A DNA stretch of 29,396 nucleotides, from positions 1-29,396 of the forward strand of contig CAZPRQ010000011.1 in assembly GCA_964589415.1 (NCBI GenBank), in the 5' to 3' direction. The translations under genes were made by a program, and so were the position numbers. The DNA is from CAZPRQ01 sp964589415. Lineage in GTDB: Bacteria; Patescibacteriota; Doudnabacteria; UBA920. Below, in pieces: positions 7,998 to 16,057 of this stretch (its first letter is position 1; each line of letters begins with the position of its first letter). Under the pieces are notes generated by a model. It had not been told where the DNA came from, made no database searches, and worked only from the letters and a program-made list of their open reading frames with translations.

Positions 7998-9026
7998 TTA
8001 CTTCTGCCGGTAAGATTTGAGGAATATCTTACCGTACACGTACGCGACCCGCAGGTCGGAAAGTAGATTGCGCCACCCACGCCAGCGCGTCAGCCCACCA
8101 AATTGCATAGTGACAATGCATCCGCATTCGGAGCACAGGCCCCCGGGGCCAAACTCGCACCGTGGTACAGGTTTTCCCTGAAGGTCGTATGACCGTGAAA
8201 AGCGGATGGTGGGGCATGTTTCTTCGGTCTGAGCATGGACATGCTCGGGCAGCATGTCTGCAATGGCACCGGTACTCACCAAAACGAAATCTTCAAATTC
8301 TCTCATTGACTGCATTCGAGTAAGGTCATTCACAATGTGCCGCCGCATGTCGTCAGTCAAGCGGAATTTTTTGTGGACGTCATGGTTAGGTGTCATGCAA
8401 CTAAACACCACACCGTCTGCCAGACCGCTGTTCTTCCAGTGGCGGATAATGTCTTCCGTTTCCATGTAGTTTCTGCTGTCAAAAACTACATGAATAACTA
8501 CCGGAAAACCACCCCGACTACGAGCTAAAACTAGTTCGTTTTCAACTCCCCGAAATAGTCCGAGCTTGCCCCTCATTTTGTCATGCTTATATGGATCAGC
8601 TGAATCCACCGAGACAAAATGGAACAATCCTTGTAGATCGATGAAATGCTGACCCTTTGGCAGATCCCCAGAGGTTATAACGGCTGTGAAAGGAATTATC
8701 CTCGTAAGTTTTTGGAGCAACTCGGGGCGTAGGTAAGGCTCTCCGCCCTTAATAAAGACGGCAATAAACCCTTCCCTTAACCTTTTCCGGAAAAACTCCA
8801 CTATTTGCTCGTCCGATAACTCGAGGGACTGGTTCACACCCGGATATATAGCGAAAACCTCGTTTACGCTTTGCATCCGCTGGTCTGCAATCCGCGGCAC
8901 CTTGTAGCAGGTCGGGCAGTGCAAATTACATCTGTCCGTAGGGTCGAACCCAAATAAAATAGGACGATGATTATAAATGCGGTACAAAAATACCACCACC
9001 AATCGAACCAACTTAATTATGAACAT
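7998..9026 (-). CDS. Radical SAM protein with C-terminal cysteine cluster
   Basis: 342 residues. A hydrophobic N-terminus (FIIKLVRLVVVFLYRIY) precedes the radical SAM core; the [4Fe-4S] motif reads TDRCNLHCPTCYK, that is CX3CX2C, at about residues 32-39. A glycine-rich KGGEPYLRPEL and SVDSADPYKHDKMRG follow, as in the core. The C-terminus has ETC, PRCEF and LCSECGC, which could bind a second cluster as in SPASM-type proteins. The start at 9026 is fixed by a strong GGAGG 4 nt upstream (9031-9035), rare in this window; an earlier TTG is rejected. It has its own promoter and terminator and is visibly more GC-rich than its neighbours, suggesting acquisition. The substrate cannot be told; no precursor peptide was seen nearby. 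Confidence 0.9.
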   Translation of the reverse strand: MFIIKLVRLVVVFLYRIYNHRPILFGFDPTDRCNLHCPTCYKVPRIADQRMQSVNEVFAIYPGVNQSLELSDEQIVEFFRKRLREGFIAVFIKGGEPYLRPELLQKLTRIIPFTAVITSGDLPKGQHFIDLQGLFHFVSVDSADPYKHDKMRGKLGLFRGVENELVLARSRGGFPVVIHVVFDSRNYMETEDIIRHWKNSGLADGVVFSCMTPNHDVHKKFRLTDDMRRHIVNDLTRMQSMREFEDFVLVSTGAIADMLPEHVHAQTEETCPTIRFSRSYDLQGKPVPRCEFGPGGLCSECGCIVTMQFGGLTRWRGWRNLLSDLRVAYVYGKIFLKSYRQK

Positions 9027-9030
9027 AATT

Positions 9031-9082
9031 CCTCCGAAAAATTTCAACTAAATATTATACAATAAATTTAACAAAAATGCAA
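9031..9082 (-). promoter_or_regulatory. Promoter and ribosome binding site of the radical SAM gene
   Basis: Minus strand: -35 TTGCAT (9077-9082), 17-bp spacer, -10 TATAAT (9054-9059), then Shine-Dalgarno GGAGG (9031-9035) 4 nt before the ATG at 9026. The set is complete and independent of the upstream genes. Confidence 0.7.
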
Positions 9083-9102
9083 TAGTTTAATAATTTTTCT
9101 GC

Positions 9103-9130
9103 AAAATAAAAAACCCCTCAAATAAGGGGC
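9103..9130 (-). terminator. Intrinsic terminator after the small membrane protein gene
   Basis: Minus strand: stem CCCCT/AGGGG (9114-9118 with 9125-9129), 6-nt loop, followed by TTTTTTATTTT. It lies 15 nt after the stop codon at 9145 and insulates the radical SAM gene from the upstream operon. Confidence 0.85.
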
Positions 9131-9144
9131 AATTATACAATATG

Positions 9145-9522
9145 TTACTTTAGATAGTAATTAATTACCTGGTTAGTGGCCCAAATTCCTAAACCCACAA
9201 AAGCCCAAAACGGTACGCTAAGCCAACTGGTAGTACGGCTTGCTATGGGAAATTTTTCATAAATCCACAAGTGCCTGCCTAAAATCTTAAGATAAGTTCT
9301 GCCTATAATCGACTCGCCAAAGGGGCCCATAAAAGCCCAAAACAAAAAAATATACAGCACGTGCACACCTTCCGCCCTGTATAGCAAAATTAGCGTCACA
9401 GCTGGCAATAAAAATATGGCTATGTAGTCAAACCAAAAATATCGCTTTTTATAATGTAAAAAGTGTGAGGTTAGCAAAAACCCAACGGGTATAGATAACA
9501 TAAAAAACCAATAGTAAGCCAT
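9145..9522 (-). CDS. Small multi-pass membrane protein of unknown function
   Basis: 125 residues with about four membrane segments: residues about 2-20 (WFFMLSIPVGFLLTSHF), 30-47 (FDYIAIFLLPAVTLILLY), 53-70 (VLYIFLFWAFMGPFGESI) and 100-120 (LSVPFWAFVGLGIWATNQV). A conserved-looking polar stretch GESIIGRTYLKILGRHLWIYEKFPI lies between segments 3 and 4, ending in TTSWLSVPFW. No family is recognised with confidence. It is downstream of the phasin-like gene after a 123-nt gap full of hairpins, and is followed by an intrinsic terminator, so it is the last gene of that transcript. Confidence 0.75.
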   Translation of the reverse strand: MAYYWFFMLSIPVGFLLTSHFLHYKKRYFWFDYIAIFLLPAVTLILLYRAEGVHVLYIFLFWAFMGPFGESIIGRTYLKILGRHLWIYEKFPIASRTTSWLSVPFWAFVGLGIWATNQVINYYLK

Positions 9523-9555
9523 GAATACCCTATAAAATATGTTTTATTAGCGACG

Positions 9556-9640
9556 TAGAGCGAGTGAAAGAGTCTTAAAGTACTCTTTCCGAGCCGAGGA
9601 GATAATACAGGTTTGAACACCTCGGGGCTCTGCTCCGAGG
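9556..9640. repeat. Cluster of competing hairpins between two small genes
   Basis: An 8-bp inverted repeat GAAAGAGT/ACTCTTTC (9566-9573 with 9582-9589) is followed by three mutually complementary six-mers: CCGAGG at 9594-9599, CCTCGG at 9620-9625 and CCGAGG at 9635-9640. The middle one can pair with either flank but not both. No T-run follows, so it is not a plain terminator. Confidence 0.6.
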
Positions 9641-9645
9641 AACCT

Positions 9646-9900
9646 TTATTTTCTTTTTTTACTGCTTTTTTTTAACTTAACAACAGAAACACGTTTAGAC
9701 AATACTTTTTTTAACTCTCCGGTTACATTGTCATAAAGCGCTTTCTTTACCTTTGACAAACCCTCTATAACTTTTTTGCCTTCCTGGCTGGTAAGCACAC
9801 CTTCCACTTCCAGCTCCTTTACCAAATGCTGGACTTTCTTTTTGGTTAGCGACATTAAGCCATCGCTCACCCGAAACGCTTTTGCTATTTTAGGATTCAT
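9646..9900 (-). CDS. Small phasin-like coiled-coil protein
   Basis: 84 residues. Residues about 10-70 are charged and heptad-like (LTKKKVQHLVKELEVEGVL, then SQEGKKVIEGLSKVKKALY), with a very basic lysine-rich tail (KLKKSSKKRK). The pattern of a helix, a turn at GVLTSQEGKK and a second amphipathic helix resembles the phasin/PhaF-PhaI-like small proteins often found beside UbiB/AarF genes, but the match is by general look only. A polyhydroxyalkanoate role is not implied, since no polymer synthase is seen. A Shine-Dalgarno AAAGGAA lies 6 nt upstream, and the gene has its own promoter overlapping the end of ubiB. Confidence 0.75.
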   Translation of the reverse strand: MNPKIAKAFRVSDGLMSLTKKKVQHLVKELEVEGVLTSQEGKKVIEGLSKVKKALYDNVTGELKKVLSKRVSVVKLKKSSKKRK

Positions 9901-9920
9901 AAAATATTCCTTTCTTTTTA

Positions 9921-9948
9921 ATTATATCTCAATTGCGTATGATGTCTA
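9921..9948 (-). promoter_or_regulatory. Promoter of the phasin-like gene
   Basis: Minus strand: -35 TAGACA (9943-9948), 16-bp spacer, -10 TATAAT (9921-9926). The -35 overlaps the stop codon of the ABC1/UbiB kinase gene. A Shine-Dalgarno AAAGGAA is at 9907-9913. Confidence 0.5.
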
Positions 9949-11652
9949 CCCGGCTCTGGTCCTGCGCGTCCGCCAAAATATCCAGACTATTATACCAATG
10001 CCCACGTAAAGCCCCCAACCCGGCAACGTAAATTTCCAAAAAATAGGGTGCGTTCCGCTCTGATAAACCAAGGCCAAGGCAATAACCAACGCGGCCAAAA
10101 AAGTACCATAAGTGGAAAAGTTTGAATTCGCGTTTAAAAGTTTTTCATACTGCAACAATTGGTCGGTATTGAGCTCCATGCCAAAACGGCCTCGTTCCAA
10201 ATTATTTATAACCGCTGCCGTACTGTCGGGCAATTTAGCCAGTAATTCATTAAAGGAAAGAGCCGCGTTCTGCGCTCGTTCTTTTATGGCTTCCGCCTTA
10301 AACTTACCCAAAACAATCTTGTCCACCAACGGCTTTTCCCATTCTTCTATTTTTAAGTCCGGGTCCAAATCGTGAGCAACGGCATCCAAAGTCAAAATGG
10401 ATTTACTAAACAAAGTCAAATCTACCGGCACAGCCACCCCATTCATTATGGCAGAATCCACAATGTCCTTGAACAAGCGCGTAAACTGTCCGGCCTTGCC
10501 CACGCTTGCCCATTGCAGAACTATTTGATTTATTTGCTTGCGCATTCCGTTAATATTCACAAAATCACGCACGTCGCGGCTCTGTGCCCTTTCATCATAA
10601 TTCTGCGCGACTTGAACCAATATTGAGACAATTTTTTCCACATCTCTCTGCAATATTGCCAAAAACGCCCCGGCGGCAAGCGCCGTTAACTGGCCGTCCA
10701 AATACCCCACCATGCCAAAATCCAAAAACATTAACTTGTTGTCTTTGAGTACCATAATGTTACCGGGATGCGGATCGGCATGAAAAAATCCATAGTCAAA
10801 ATATTGGCGAATAAACGAATCGGCCAGGCGGTGGGCGATAATTTTTGAATTAAATTTTTTCCTCGTCCTCTTAGCCACTATGTCACCTAACTGCACGCCA
10901 TCTATAAACTCTAGCGTCAGTACGCTGTCGCTTGAATAATCCCAATAAACTTTGGGGCTGTAAACATTGGGGTCATTTTTAAAAAAATTAAAAAAGATTT
11001 CACCATTGGTTGCCTCTTTTCGGTAGTCCAGTTCATTTATTGTCCAGCGCTGAAATTCTTTAACAATACCAAGTAAATTCCTTTCCTTGGCGCCTGGCAC
11101 ATATTTTTCTGCTAAAGAGGCAAATACTTGCAACACTTGCATATCAACTTTTATTTGTTCCTTGGCATTTGGCCGCTGAACTTTTACCGCGACCTTTTCC
11201 CCGGTCTTAAGCTTTGCCTCATATACCTGTCCCAATGAAGCGGAGGCAAATGGTATTTCATTAAAGTATTCAAATGCCGATTCTATGCTTCTATCCAAAC
11301 TTTGCTCTAAAATTATTTTTGCTTTAAAAAAAGGAAAAGGCTTTACCGCGTACTGGAGTTTTTCCAATTCTTCTATGTATGGTTTGGGTAAAATGTCAGT
11401 CCTGGTGCTGAGTATTTGACCAAACTTCACGAATACCGGACCCAAAGCTTCCAAGGTGGATTTTAATTTTTTTGGCAAAACATCGTCTTCAATTTTTTTG
11501 CCGTAATTATCCAACCTATGCGCCACCGGCACATGACGGTGCATGCCGGAGCGGTATATTAAAGCCGAAAATCCCGCCCTGAATAACGCCAATAAAATAG
11601 CGTTAAAGCGTTTTATAACCTTTATTTTTTGATACAGCCGATAAAAAAACAT
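9946..11652 (-). CDS. ubiB: ABC1/UbiB-family atypical kinase (AarF-like)
   Basis: 568 residues, normal for the bacterial ABC1 family of atypical protein-kinase-like ATPases. Motifs: KFGQ at residues 76-79 (the KxGQ motif), the alanine-rich loop FASASLGQVYEAKL near 132-145, the VAVKVQRP lysine near 153, HADPHPGNIMVL with the catalytic Asp-loop Asn, and FLDFGMVG (the DFG equivalent). Two C-terminal hydrophobic segments at about 508-530 and 535-555 anchor it to the membrane. In bacteria with quinones this family supports ubiquinone synthesis, but no quinone genes are seen here, so the symbol marks the family and not a proven pathway. It follows pgk after 12 nt and is probably in the same operon. 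Confidence 0.9.
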   Translation of the reverse strand: MFFYRLYQKIKVIKRFNAILLALFRAGFSALIYRSGMHRHVPVAHRLDNYGKKIEDDVLPKKLKSTLEALGPVFVKFGQILSTRTDILPKPYIEELEKLQYAVKPFPFFKAKIILEQSLDRSIESAFEYFNEIPFASASLGQVYEAKLKTGEKVAVKVQRPNAKEQIKVDMQVLQVFASLAEKYVPGAKERNLLGIVKEFQRWTINELDYRKEATNGEIFFNFFKNDPNVYSPKVYWDYSSDSVLTLEFIDGVQLGDIVAKRTRKKFNSKIIAHRLADSFIRQYFDYGFFHADPHPGNIMVLKDNKLMFLDFGMVGYLDGQLTALAAGAFLAILQRDVEKIVSILVQVAQNYDERAQSRDVRDFVNINGMRKQINQIVLQWASVGKAGQFTRLFKDIVDSAIMNGVAVPVDLTLFSKSILTLDAVAHDLDPDLKIEEWEKPLVDKIVLGKFKAEAIKERAQNAALSFNELLAKLPDSTAAVINNLERGRFGMELNTDQLLQYEKLLNANSNFSTYGTFLAALVIALALVYQSGTHPIFWKFTLPGWGLYVGIGIIVWIFWRTRRTRAG

Positions 11653-11664
11653 TTATTTTACCCC

Positions 11665-12888
11665 CTAGGTTAAAGCTTCAATTCCGGGCAAGGATTTTCC
11701 GGCTAAAAATTCCAGCATAGCGCCGCCGCCGGTAGATAAATGATCCATATGCTCCGCTTGATGGCACTGTCTCACCGCGTCCACAGTTTCGCCGCCGCCC
11801 ACCACAGCATACGCGCGGCCTTTGCCTCTGCCGCCAATTAGTCTGGCCAAAGCCATGGTGGCTGTATGGAAAGGCTTGACTTCAAAATGCCCGAGAGGCC
11901 CGTTCCAAACAATAGTTTGGGCAGTTTTTAAAACCTTGGAAAACTCTAAAATGGTTTTAGGCCCGCAATCAAGCACCATTTCTTCTTTTTGTATGTCGTA
12001 CGGCGTACAGACGCGAATGCTGTCTTTATGCATATCCTTATGGGCAACGACTACATCGACAGGCAATACAATCTTGTCCTTAAAATTCTTTTCTAATTCC
12101 CACGCGATTTTTTCCGCGTCCATTTCCACCTTGGAAAAACCAATTTCCATACCCTTGGATTTAAAAATTAAATTTGCCATCCCCCCGGCAAGAAGTATTC
12201 GATCTGCCCGCCTGCCCAGATTTTCCAAAGTTTTAGCCTTATCGGAAATTTTTATGCCTCCCATCAAGACTACAAACGGATGCTTGCTTTTCTGCAAAAT
12301 ATGCGTTAAGGATTTTATTTCTTTTTCCAAAAGCGGTCCACCGAAACTTGGCAGCTTTTCGGTTATGCCTGTTATGGAAGCGGCTTTGCGGTGGTCGTCG
12401 GAAAAAGCGTCATTTACATAAACATCGGCAATATTGGCTAACTTGCTAGCCAATACCGGATCGTCTTCGTCCTCACCTTTGTAAAATCGAATATTTTCGA
12501 GCACGATTAAATCGCTATATTTAGCGGCCATAACCAGTTTTTGGTTTTTGTCTTCCAAAATATTCCCGTCAAAAAACACAACTTTTTTTCCACCTCCGCT
12601 CGGCCAATTTTTGTCAGCGCAATGAAAAGGCAAATTAAGCAACTTCGCCAAATGCTCGGCCACGGCTTTCAAGGAAAAACTTTTTTTCCAATGTCCCTCC
12701 GGCCTGCCCAAATGCGCCAATAAAATAATTTTGTTACCCCCTTCTTGCAACATATGAATAGTCGGCAATATCTGGCGAATTCGAAAATCATCATCAACCT
12801 GGCCGGATTGCTCGTTTAAAGGCACATTTATGTCTACTCTAAGTAGAACGCTTGTATCCTTAAAAGTTGTAGATTTAATAAACTCCAT
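11665..12888 (-). CDS. pgk: Phosphoglycerate kinase
   Basis: 407 residues. Transfers phosphate from 1,3-bisphosphoglycerate to ADP. The signature LLRVDINVPL lies near residues 15-24 (usual form RVDxNVP), followed by HLGRPEG near 59-65 and the substrate-binding VYVNDAFSDDHRKAASITG near 152-170. Later come VVLMGGIKISDKAKTLENL, VWNGPLGHFE and the C-terminal nucleotide loop VVGGGETVDAV with STGGGAMLEFLAG. Slight oddities are DDHR where HR normally follows A or G, and GGIKISDK where GGAKVSDK is usual. The gene starts 8 nt after gap, so gap-pgk form the common glycolytic pair. Confidence 0.97.
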   Translation of the reverse strand: MEFIKSTTFKDTSVLLRVDINVPLNEQSGQVDDDFRIRQILPTIHMLQEGGNKIILLAHLGRPEGHWKKSFSLKAVAEHLAKLLNLPFHCADKNWPSGGGKKVVFFDGNILEDKNQKLVMAAKYSDLIVLENIRFYKGEDEDDPVLASKLANIADVYVNDAFSDDHRKAASITGITEKLPSFGGPLLEKEIKSLTHILQKSKHPFVVLMGGIKISDKAKTLENLGRRADRILLAGGMANLIFKSKGMEIGFSKVEMDAEKIAWELEKNFKDKIVLPVDVVVAHKDMHKDSIRVCTPYDIQKEEMVLDCGPKTILEFSKVLKTAQTIVWNGPLGHFEVKPFHTATMALARLIGGRGKGRAYAVVGGGETVDAVRQCHQAEHMDHLSTGGGAMLEFLAGKSLPGIEALT

Positions 12889-12896
12889 AAAAAATT

Positions 12897-13919
12897 TTAA
12901 TTTTTGCCAAGCATTATAACCTCTTCTACCAACCTATTACTATAACCAAATTCATTATCATACCAAGCCACTACTTTTACCAAGTCCCCGTCTACCACTT
13001 GAGTCAGGTTTAAATCCACAATACAGGATGCGGAATTACCTACAATATCGGAAGAAACCAGCGGTTCATTGGAAACCTCCAATATACCTTTATAGCGTTT
13101 TTGACCGGCCGCGTCGGAAAAGACTTTATTTATTTCTTCCTTGGTTGTTTTTCTCTTTAATACCATGGTAAAGTCAGATAAGCTGCCGACCGGTGTGGGT
13201 ACACGAATAGCCAGACCGTCAAATTTACCTACCAATTCGGGCAAGGCCTGGGTGGCGGAAATGGCAGCTCCTGTGGTAGTGGGAATAATATTAACCGCGG
13301 CGGCTCGGGCACGTCGCAAATCATTAGCCTTGCCGCCGGGAGGCGGACCGTCTACCAAATTCTGCTCAGCGGTATAGCTATGGATCGTAGTCATTAAAGC
13401 TTTTTCTATACCAAAGGCGGTTTCCAAAACTGCCATAACAGGGGCAATACAGTTAGTCGTGCATGAAGCATTACTAACAATAGGCTGGCCGCGGTAAGAC
13501 TGTTCATTTACTCCCAGTACAATAGTGGGCGTTATACCTTCATCTTTGGCCGGGGCCGATATAATAACTTTCTTCGCGCCGGCCTTTATGTGAGCGGAGG
13601 CCTTCTCGCTGTCGGTAAAACGTCCGGTCGATTCTATGACCACGTCCACTTTTAGCTTTCCCCATGGCAATTTTTCAGGATCCTTTTCCGCATATACCAT
13701 ATAAACTGTCCCGTCTATTACCAATGCTTTTTCAGTATGACCCACTTCCGCCGGATAACGGCCATAATTGCTGTCATATTTTAACAAATGTGCCAAAACT
13801 TCCGGACTAGTCAAATCGTTTATAGCCACCACTTCTAGCTCCTTCTTTTCCAAAGCCAATTTAAATGCCTGCCTGCCAATGCGGCCAAATCCATTTATTG
13901 CAACGCGAATTTTATTCAT
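12897..13919 (-). CDS. gap: Type I glyceraldehyde-3-phosphate dehydrogenase
   Basis: 340 residues. Oxidises glyceraldehyde 3-phosphate to 1,3-bisphosphoglycerate. The NAD-binding loop INGFGRIGRQ is near residues 8-17; D35 in INDLTSPE suggests preference for NAD. The catalytic motif SNASCTTNCIAP carries C153, followed by the catalytic-His region IHSYTAEQNLVDGPP. The C-terminal WYDNEFGYSNRLVE is standard. The element R2 copy A sits directly upstream and includes an AAGGA that may be the ribosome binding site, 10 nt before the ATG. It is the first gene after that element and pairs with pgk. Confidence 0.98.
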   Translation of the reverse strand: MNKIRVAINGFGRIGRQAFKLALEKKELEVVAINDLTSPEVLAHLLKYDSNYGRYPAEVGHTEKALVIDGTVYMVYAEKDPEKLPWGKLKVDVVIESTGRFTDSEKASAHIKAGAKKVIISAPAKDEGITPTIVLGVNEQSYRGQPIVSNASCTTNCIAPVMAVLETAFGIEKALMTTIHSYTAEQNLVDGPPPGGKANDLRRARAAAVNIIPTTTGAAISATQALPELVGKFDGLAIRVPTPVGSLSDFTMVLKRKTTKEEINKVFSDAAGQKRYKGILEVSNEPLVSSDIVGNSASCIVDLNLTQVVDGDLVKVVAWYDNEFGYSNRLVEEVIMLGKN

Positions 13920-13924
13920 ATTTT

Positions 13925-14042
13925 TAGAATCCTTATACCCCCGAATGGGGACAATCCGAATGCCTCAAATGCTTTCTGCGCCTAATTCGGGTCATTAGCC
14001 TGCCTGCCGTAGGCAGGGATTGCAGAATTCGAGTTATTCGGA
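13925..14042 (-). promoter_or_regulatory. Leader element R2, copy A (before gap)
   Basis: Fills the gap between fba and gap. Minus strand near the gap start: CGGATTGTCCCC, ATTC, GGGGGTATAAGGATTCTA, then the ATG about 5 nt later. CCCC/GGGG closes a 4-nt loop directly before the AAGGA. An outer inverted repeat (AATCCGAAT with ATTCGGATT, 13953-13961 and 14035-14043) and a longer CCCGAAT/ATTCGGG pairing enclose it. A separate CCTGCC/GGCAGG hairpin is inserted at about 13999-14017 and is absent from copy B. Confidence 0.6.
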
Positions 14043-14912
14043 TTAAGTTATAATATTTTTTGTCCCAAACTGTTCCAATTTTTTTATTGCCGCTTGTTTA
14101 ACCGCCTCAATACTCGGCTTTAATAAATGCCTGGGGTCAATTTCTTCCGGCTTTTCTTCTAAATTTTTTCTCAGCGCCTGAGCAAAAGCTATTCTGAGTT
14201 CCGTGTCTATATTAATAATCGCGATACCGTTTTTAATTGCTTGTTTTATTACATTTTCATCAACTCCGCTGGCGCCATGCAAAACCAAAGGAATTTTTAC
14301 CAGATCATAAATAGCTTTTATTCGTGGCAAGTCTACGTGCGGAGTAACGCCGCCCCGTATTTTAATAATTCCATGCACGGTCCCCACCGAACACGCCAAG
14401 GTATTTACGCCGGTTAACTGGTAATATTTTTCCGCTTCCTTCGGGTCAGTCAATAAAGTTTCCGCTTCATTCACCGATACCCAATCCTCGCTACCTCGCA
14501 TGCGTCCAATTTCACCCTGCACCCAAGCGCCTTCCTGTTTTGCAAATTCCACCATTTCTTTTGTATCTTTGACGTTTTGTTCAAAATCCAAGCCAGAATG
14601 ATCAATCATAACACTGGAATATCCAAGTTCTATGCCATGCTTTAGCTGCTCAACATTCTTGCCATGATCCATATGCAAGGCAATGGGAACCTTGGCTTTA
14701 ATGGCCAATGTTGCCATAATTTCATATATAGTTTCCAAACCGGCATATTGTATAGCTCCCTCGCTGGTCTCAATAATAACCGGCGTATTCATTTCTTCCG
14801 CCGCCTCTATAATACCCATGGTGGTTTCCAAATTCTGAGTATTAAAAGCCGGGTAGGCAAAATTACCTATCACCTCAGGCCTGCTAAAAAATTCTTTAAT
14901 ATGGACCAGCAT
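14043..14912 (-). CDS. fba: Class II fructose-bisphosphate aldolase
   Basis: 289 residues. Zinc-dependent cleavage of fructose 1,6-bisphosphate to two triose phosphates. Seen: PAFNTQNLET near residue 17, the zinc ligand motif ALHMDHGK near 78-85, SVMIDHSGLDFEQN near 100, VGTVHGI near 176 with a zinc His, and PLVLHGASGV near 210 with the third zinc His, followed by INIDTELR. The start is ATG at 14912; a TTG one codon earlier is unlikely. It lies downstream of the PfkB-family kinase (gap of 83 nt) and upstream of gap, fitting an fba-gap-pgk lower-glycolysis order. Confidence 0.96.
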   Translation of the reverse strand: MLVHIKEFFSRPEVIGNFAYPAFNTQNLETTMGIIEAAEEMNTPVIIETSEGAIQYAGLETIYEIMATLAIKAKVPIALHMDHGKNVEQLKHGIELGYSSVMIDHSGLDFEQNVKDTKEMVEFAKQEGAWVQGEIGRMRGSEDWVSVNEAETLLTDPKEAEKYYQLTGVNTLACSVGTVHGIIKIRGGVTPHVDLPRIKAIYDLVKIPLVLHGASGVDENVIKQAIKNGIAIINIDTELRIAFAQALRKNLEEKPEEIDPRHLLKPSIEAVKQAAIKKLEQFGTKNIIT

Positions 14913-14995
14913 CAAAAAATATTAATCAATTGCTAATTAGCAAAGTAACAAAATAATTTTTAAAGTAGCGCGTTTAATAGCCATAATTAGAATAA

Positions 14996-16012
14996 TTAAT
15001 CCTGCTTTTGAGCTGCGCTCTTGAAAATATATCTTTTTGTTTTTTCATCTTTAATTTCAACCGCGCGGTATGATTTCATTTTCTTCAGGCGTTTTTCTAT
15101 TTCATGCCTGCTAAGCAACCCAGCCTGAGGACCCACATGAAGAACTACGCTGCCGGCATTAACCGGACCCCAAGCCAATGCTTCCTGGTGGGATTTTCCA
15201 TGAAAAAGCGCGGCCATATAAGCGGTTGTGAATCCGTCGCCCGCGCCCGTTGCCTCCACTCTCTTGCCCGGAAATTCAGGAATATAATAAAATCCTTCAT
15301 CGGAATGACTGTAGGCGCCTTTGCGGCCATCGGTCAAAACAACGGACTTTGGCCCTAATTTTCTAAGCTTCAAACATAACTCCTCGGGATCGCGCCCGCA
15401 ATCACCCACCCAGCTCTGAGCTTCTTCAACATTTAAAGACAAAAGTTCCGTCCTCTCCAAAATAATTTTATTGGCTTTTATTCCGGCTCGCAACTGAAAT
15501 GTTCCGGGATTAAAACCCAATTTTACCTCATAACGGTCAATGTATTTTGCCAAATCCTTATAAATATCGCTAAACCCGTTAGCCATACTGGTCAAATAAG
15601 CCCAAGTGGAGTGGACAAAATTCGGCAGCTTGTATGTTCGGTGTTCATGATAAACAAAAATCGTACGTTCTCCATCGTACGACAGTACGGTAGAAGCGTT
15701 TGTGCCGTGCCTCTCATCTATTACAATATAGCGCGTCGACACGCCTTCTTTTTGCATTTTATGAATAATTTCCCGACCACCGACATCGTGGGCCAGTACA
15801 GTATAAAAAGCGGTGCGCATACCTAATTTGGCGCTGCCAACAGCGTTATTTGCCGCGTTGCCTGCCACAGTTCTGTAAAATTCATCTACCGGCAGCTTGT
15901 CTCCCCAATTTATAACCGCTTTCAACTTACCGCCGCGCCTTTCAATCTCTATATCGTGTATCATTAAAAACGTATCTATTGTCGCGTCACCGATAGCTAT
16001 AATATCAAACAT
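14996..16012 (-). CDS. PfkB/ribokinase-family sugar kinase
   Basis: 338 residues. N-terminal MFDIIAIGDATIDTF has the family's glycine and the substrate-binding Asp; GNAANNAVGSAKLG near residues 51-64 matches the usual GGxxxN region; the C-terminal signature ATGAGDGFTTAYMAAL carries the catalytic base D259. The family covers ribokinase, adenosine kinase, 1-phosphofructokinase and PfkB-type 6-phosphofructokinase, and motifs do not settle the substrate. Position directly before fba, gap and pgk suggests fructose 6-phosphate. The start is moved to the ATG at 16012: an upstream TTG at 16069 would place the first codons on top of the TATAAT box at 16058-16063, and the homology begins at MFDII. A 40-bp palindrome lies 111 nt upstream. 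Confidence 0.88.
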   Translation of the reverse strand: MFDIIAIGDATIDTFLMIHDIEIERRGGKLKAVINWGDKLPVDEFYRTVAGNAANNAVGSAKLGMRTAFYTVLAHDVGGREIIHKMQKEGVSTRYIVIDERHGTNASTVLSYDGERTIFVYHEHRTYKLPNFVHSTWAYLTSMANGFSDIYKDLAKYIDRYEVKLGFNPGTFQLRAGIKANKIILERTELLSLNVEEAQSWVGDCGRDPEELCLKLRKLGPKSVVLTDGRKGAYSHSDEGFYYIPEFPGKRVEATGAGDGFTTAYMAALFHGKSHQEALAWGPVNAGSVVLHVGPQAGLLSRHEIEKRLKKMKSYRAVEIKDEKTKRYIFKSAAQKQD

Positions 16013-16057
16013 AATTTTGCTTTTTGTTTGGTTATCTGAAGATTTCTTTACCCATTC

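Noticed and set aside
9600..9625. GTTCAAACC on the minus strand, resembling a tRNA T-loop
   Set aside because: No acceptor, D or anticodon arm can be formed around it; it is part of the hairpin cluster.
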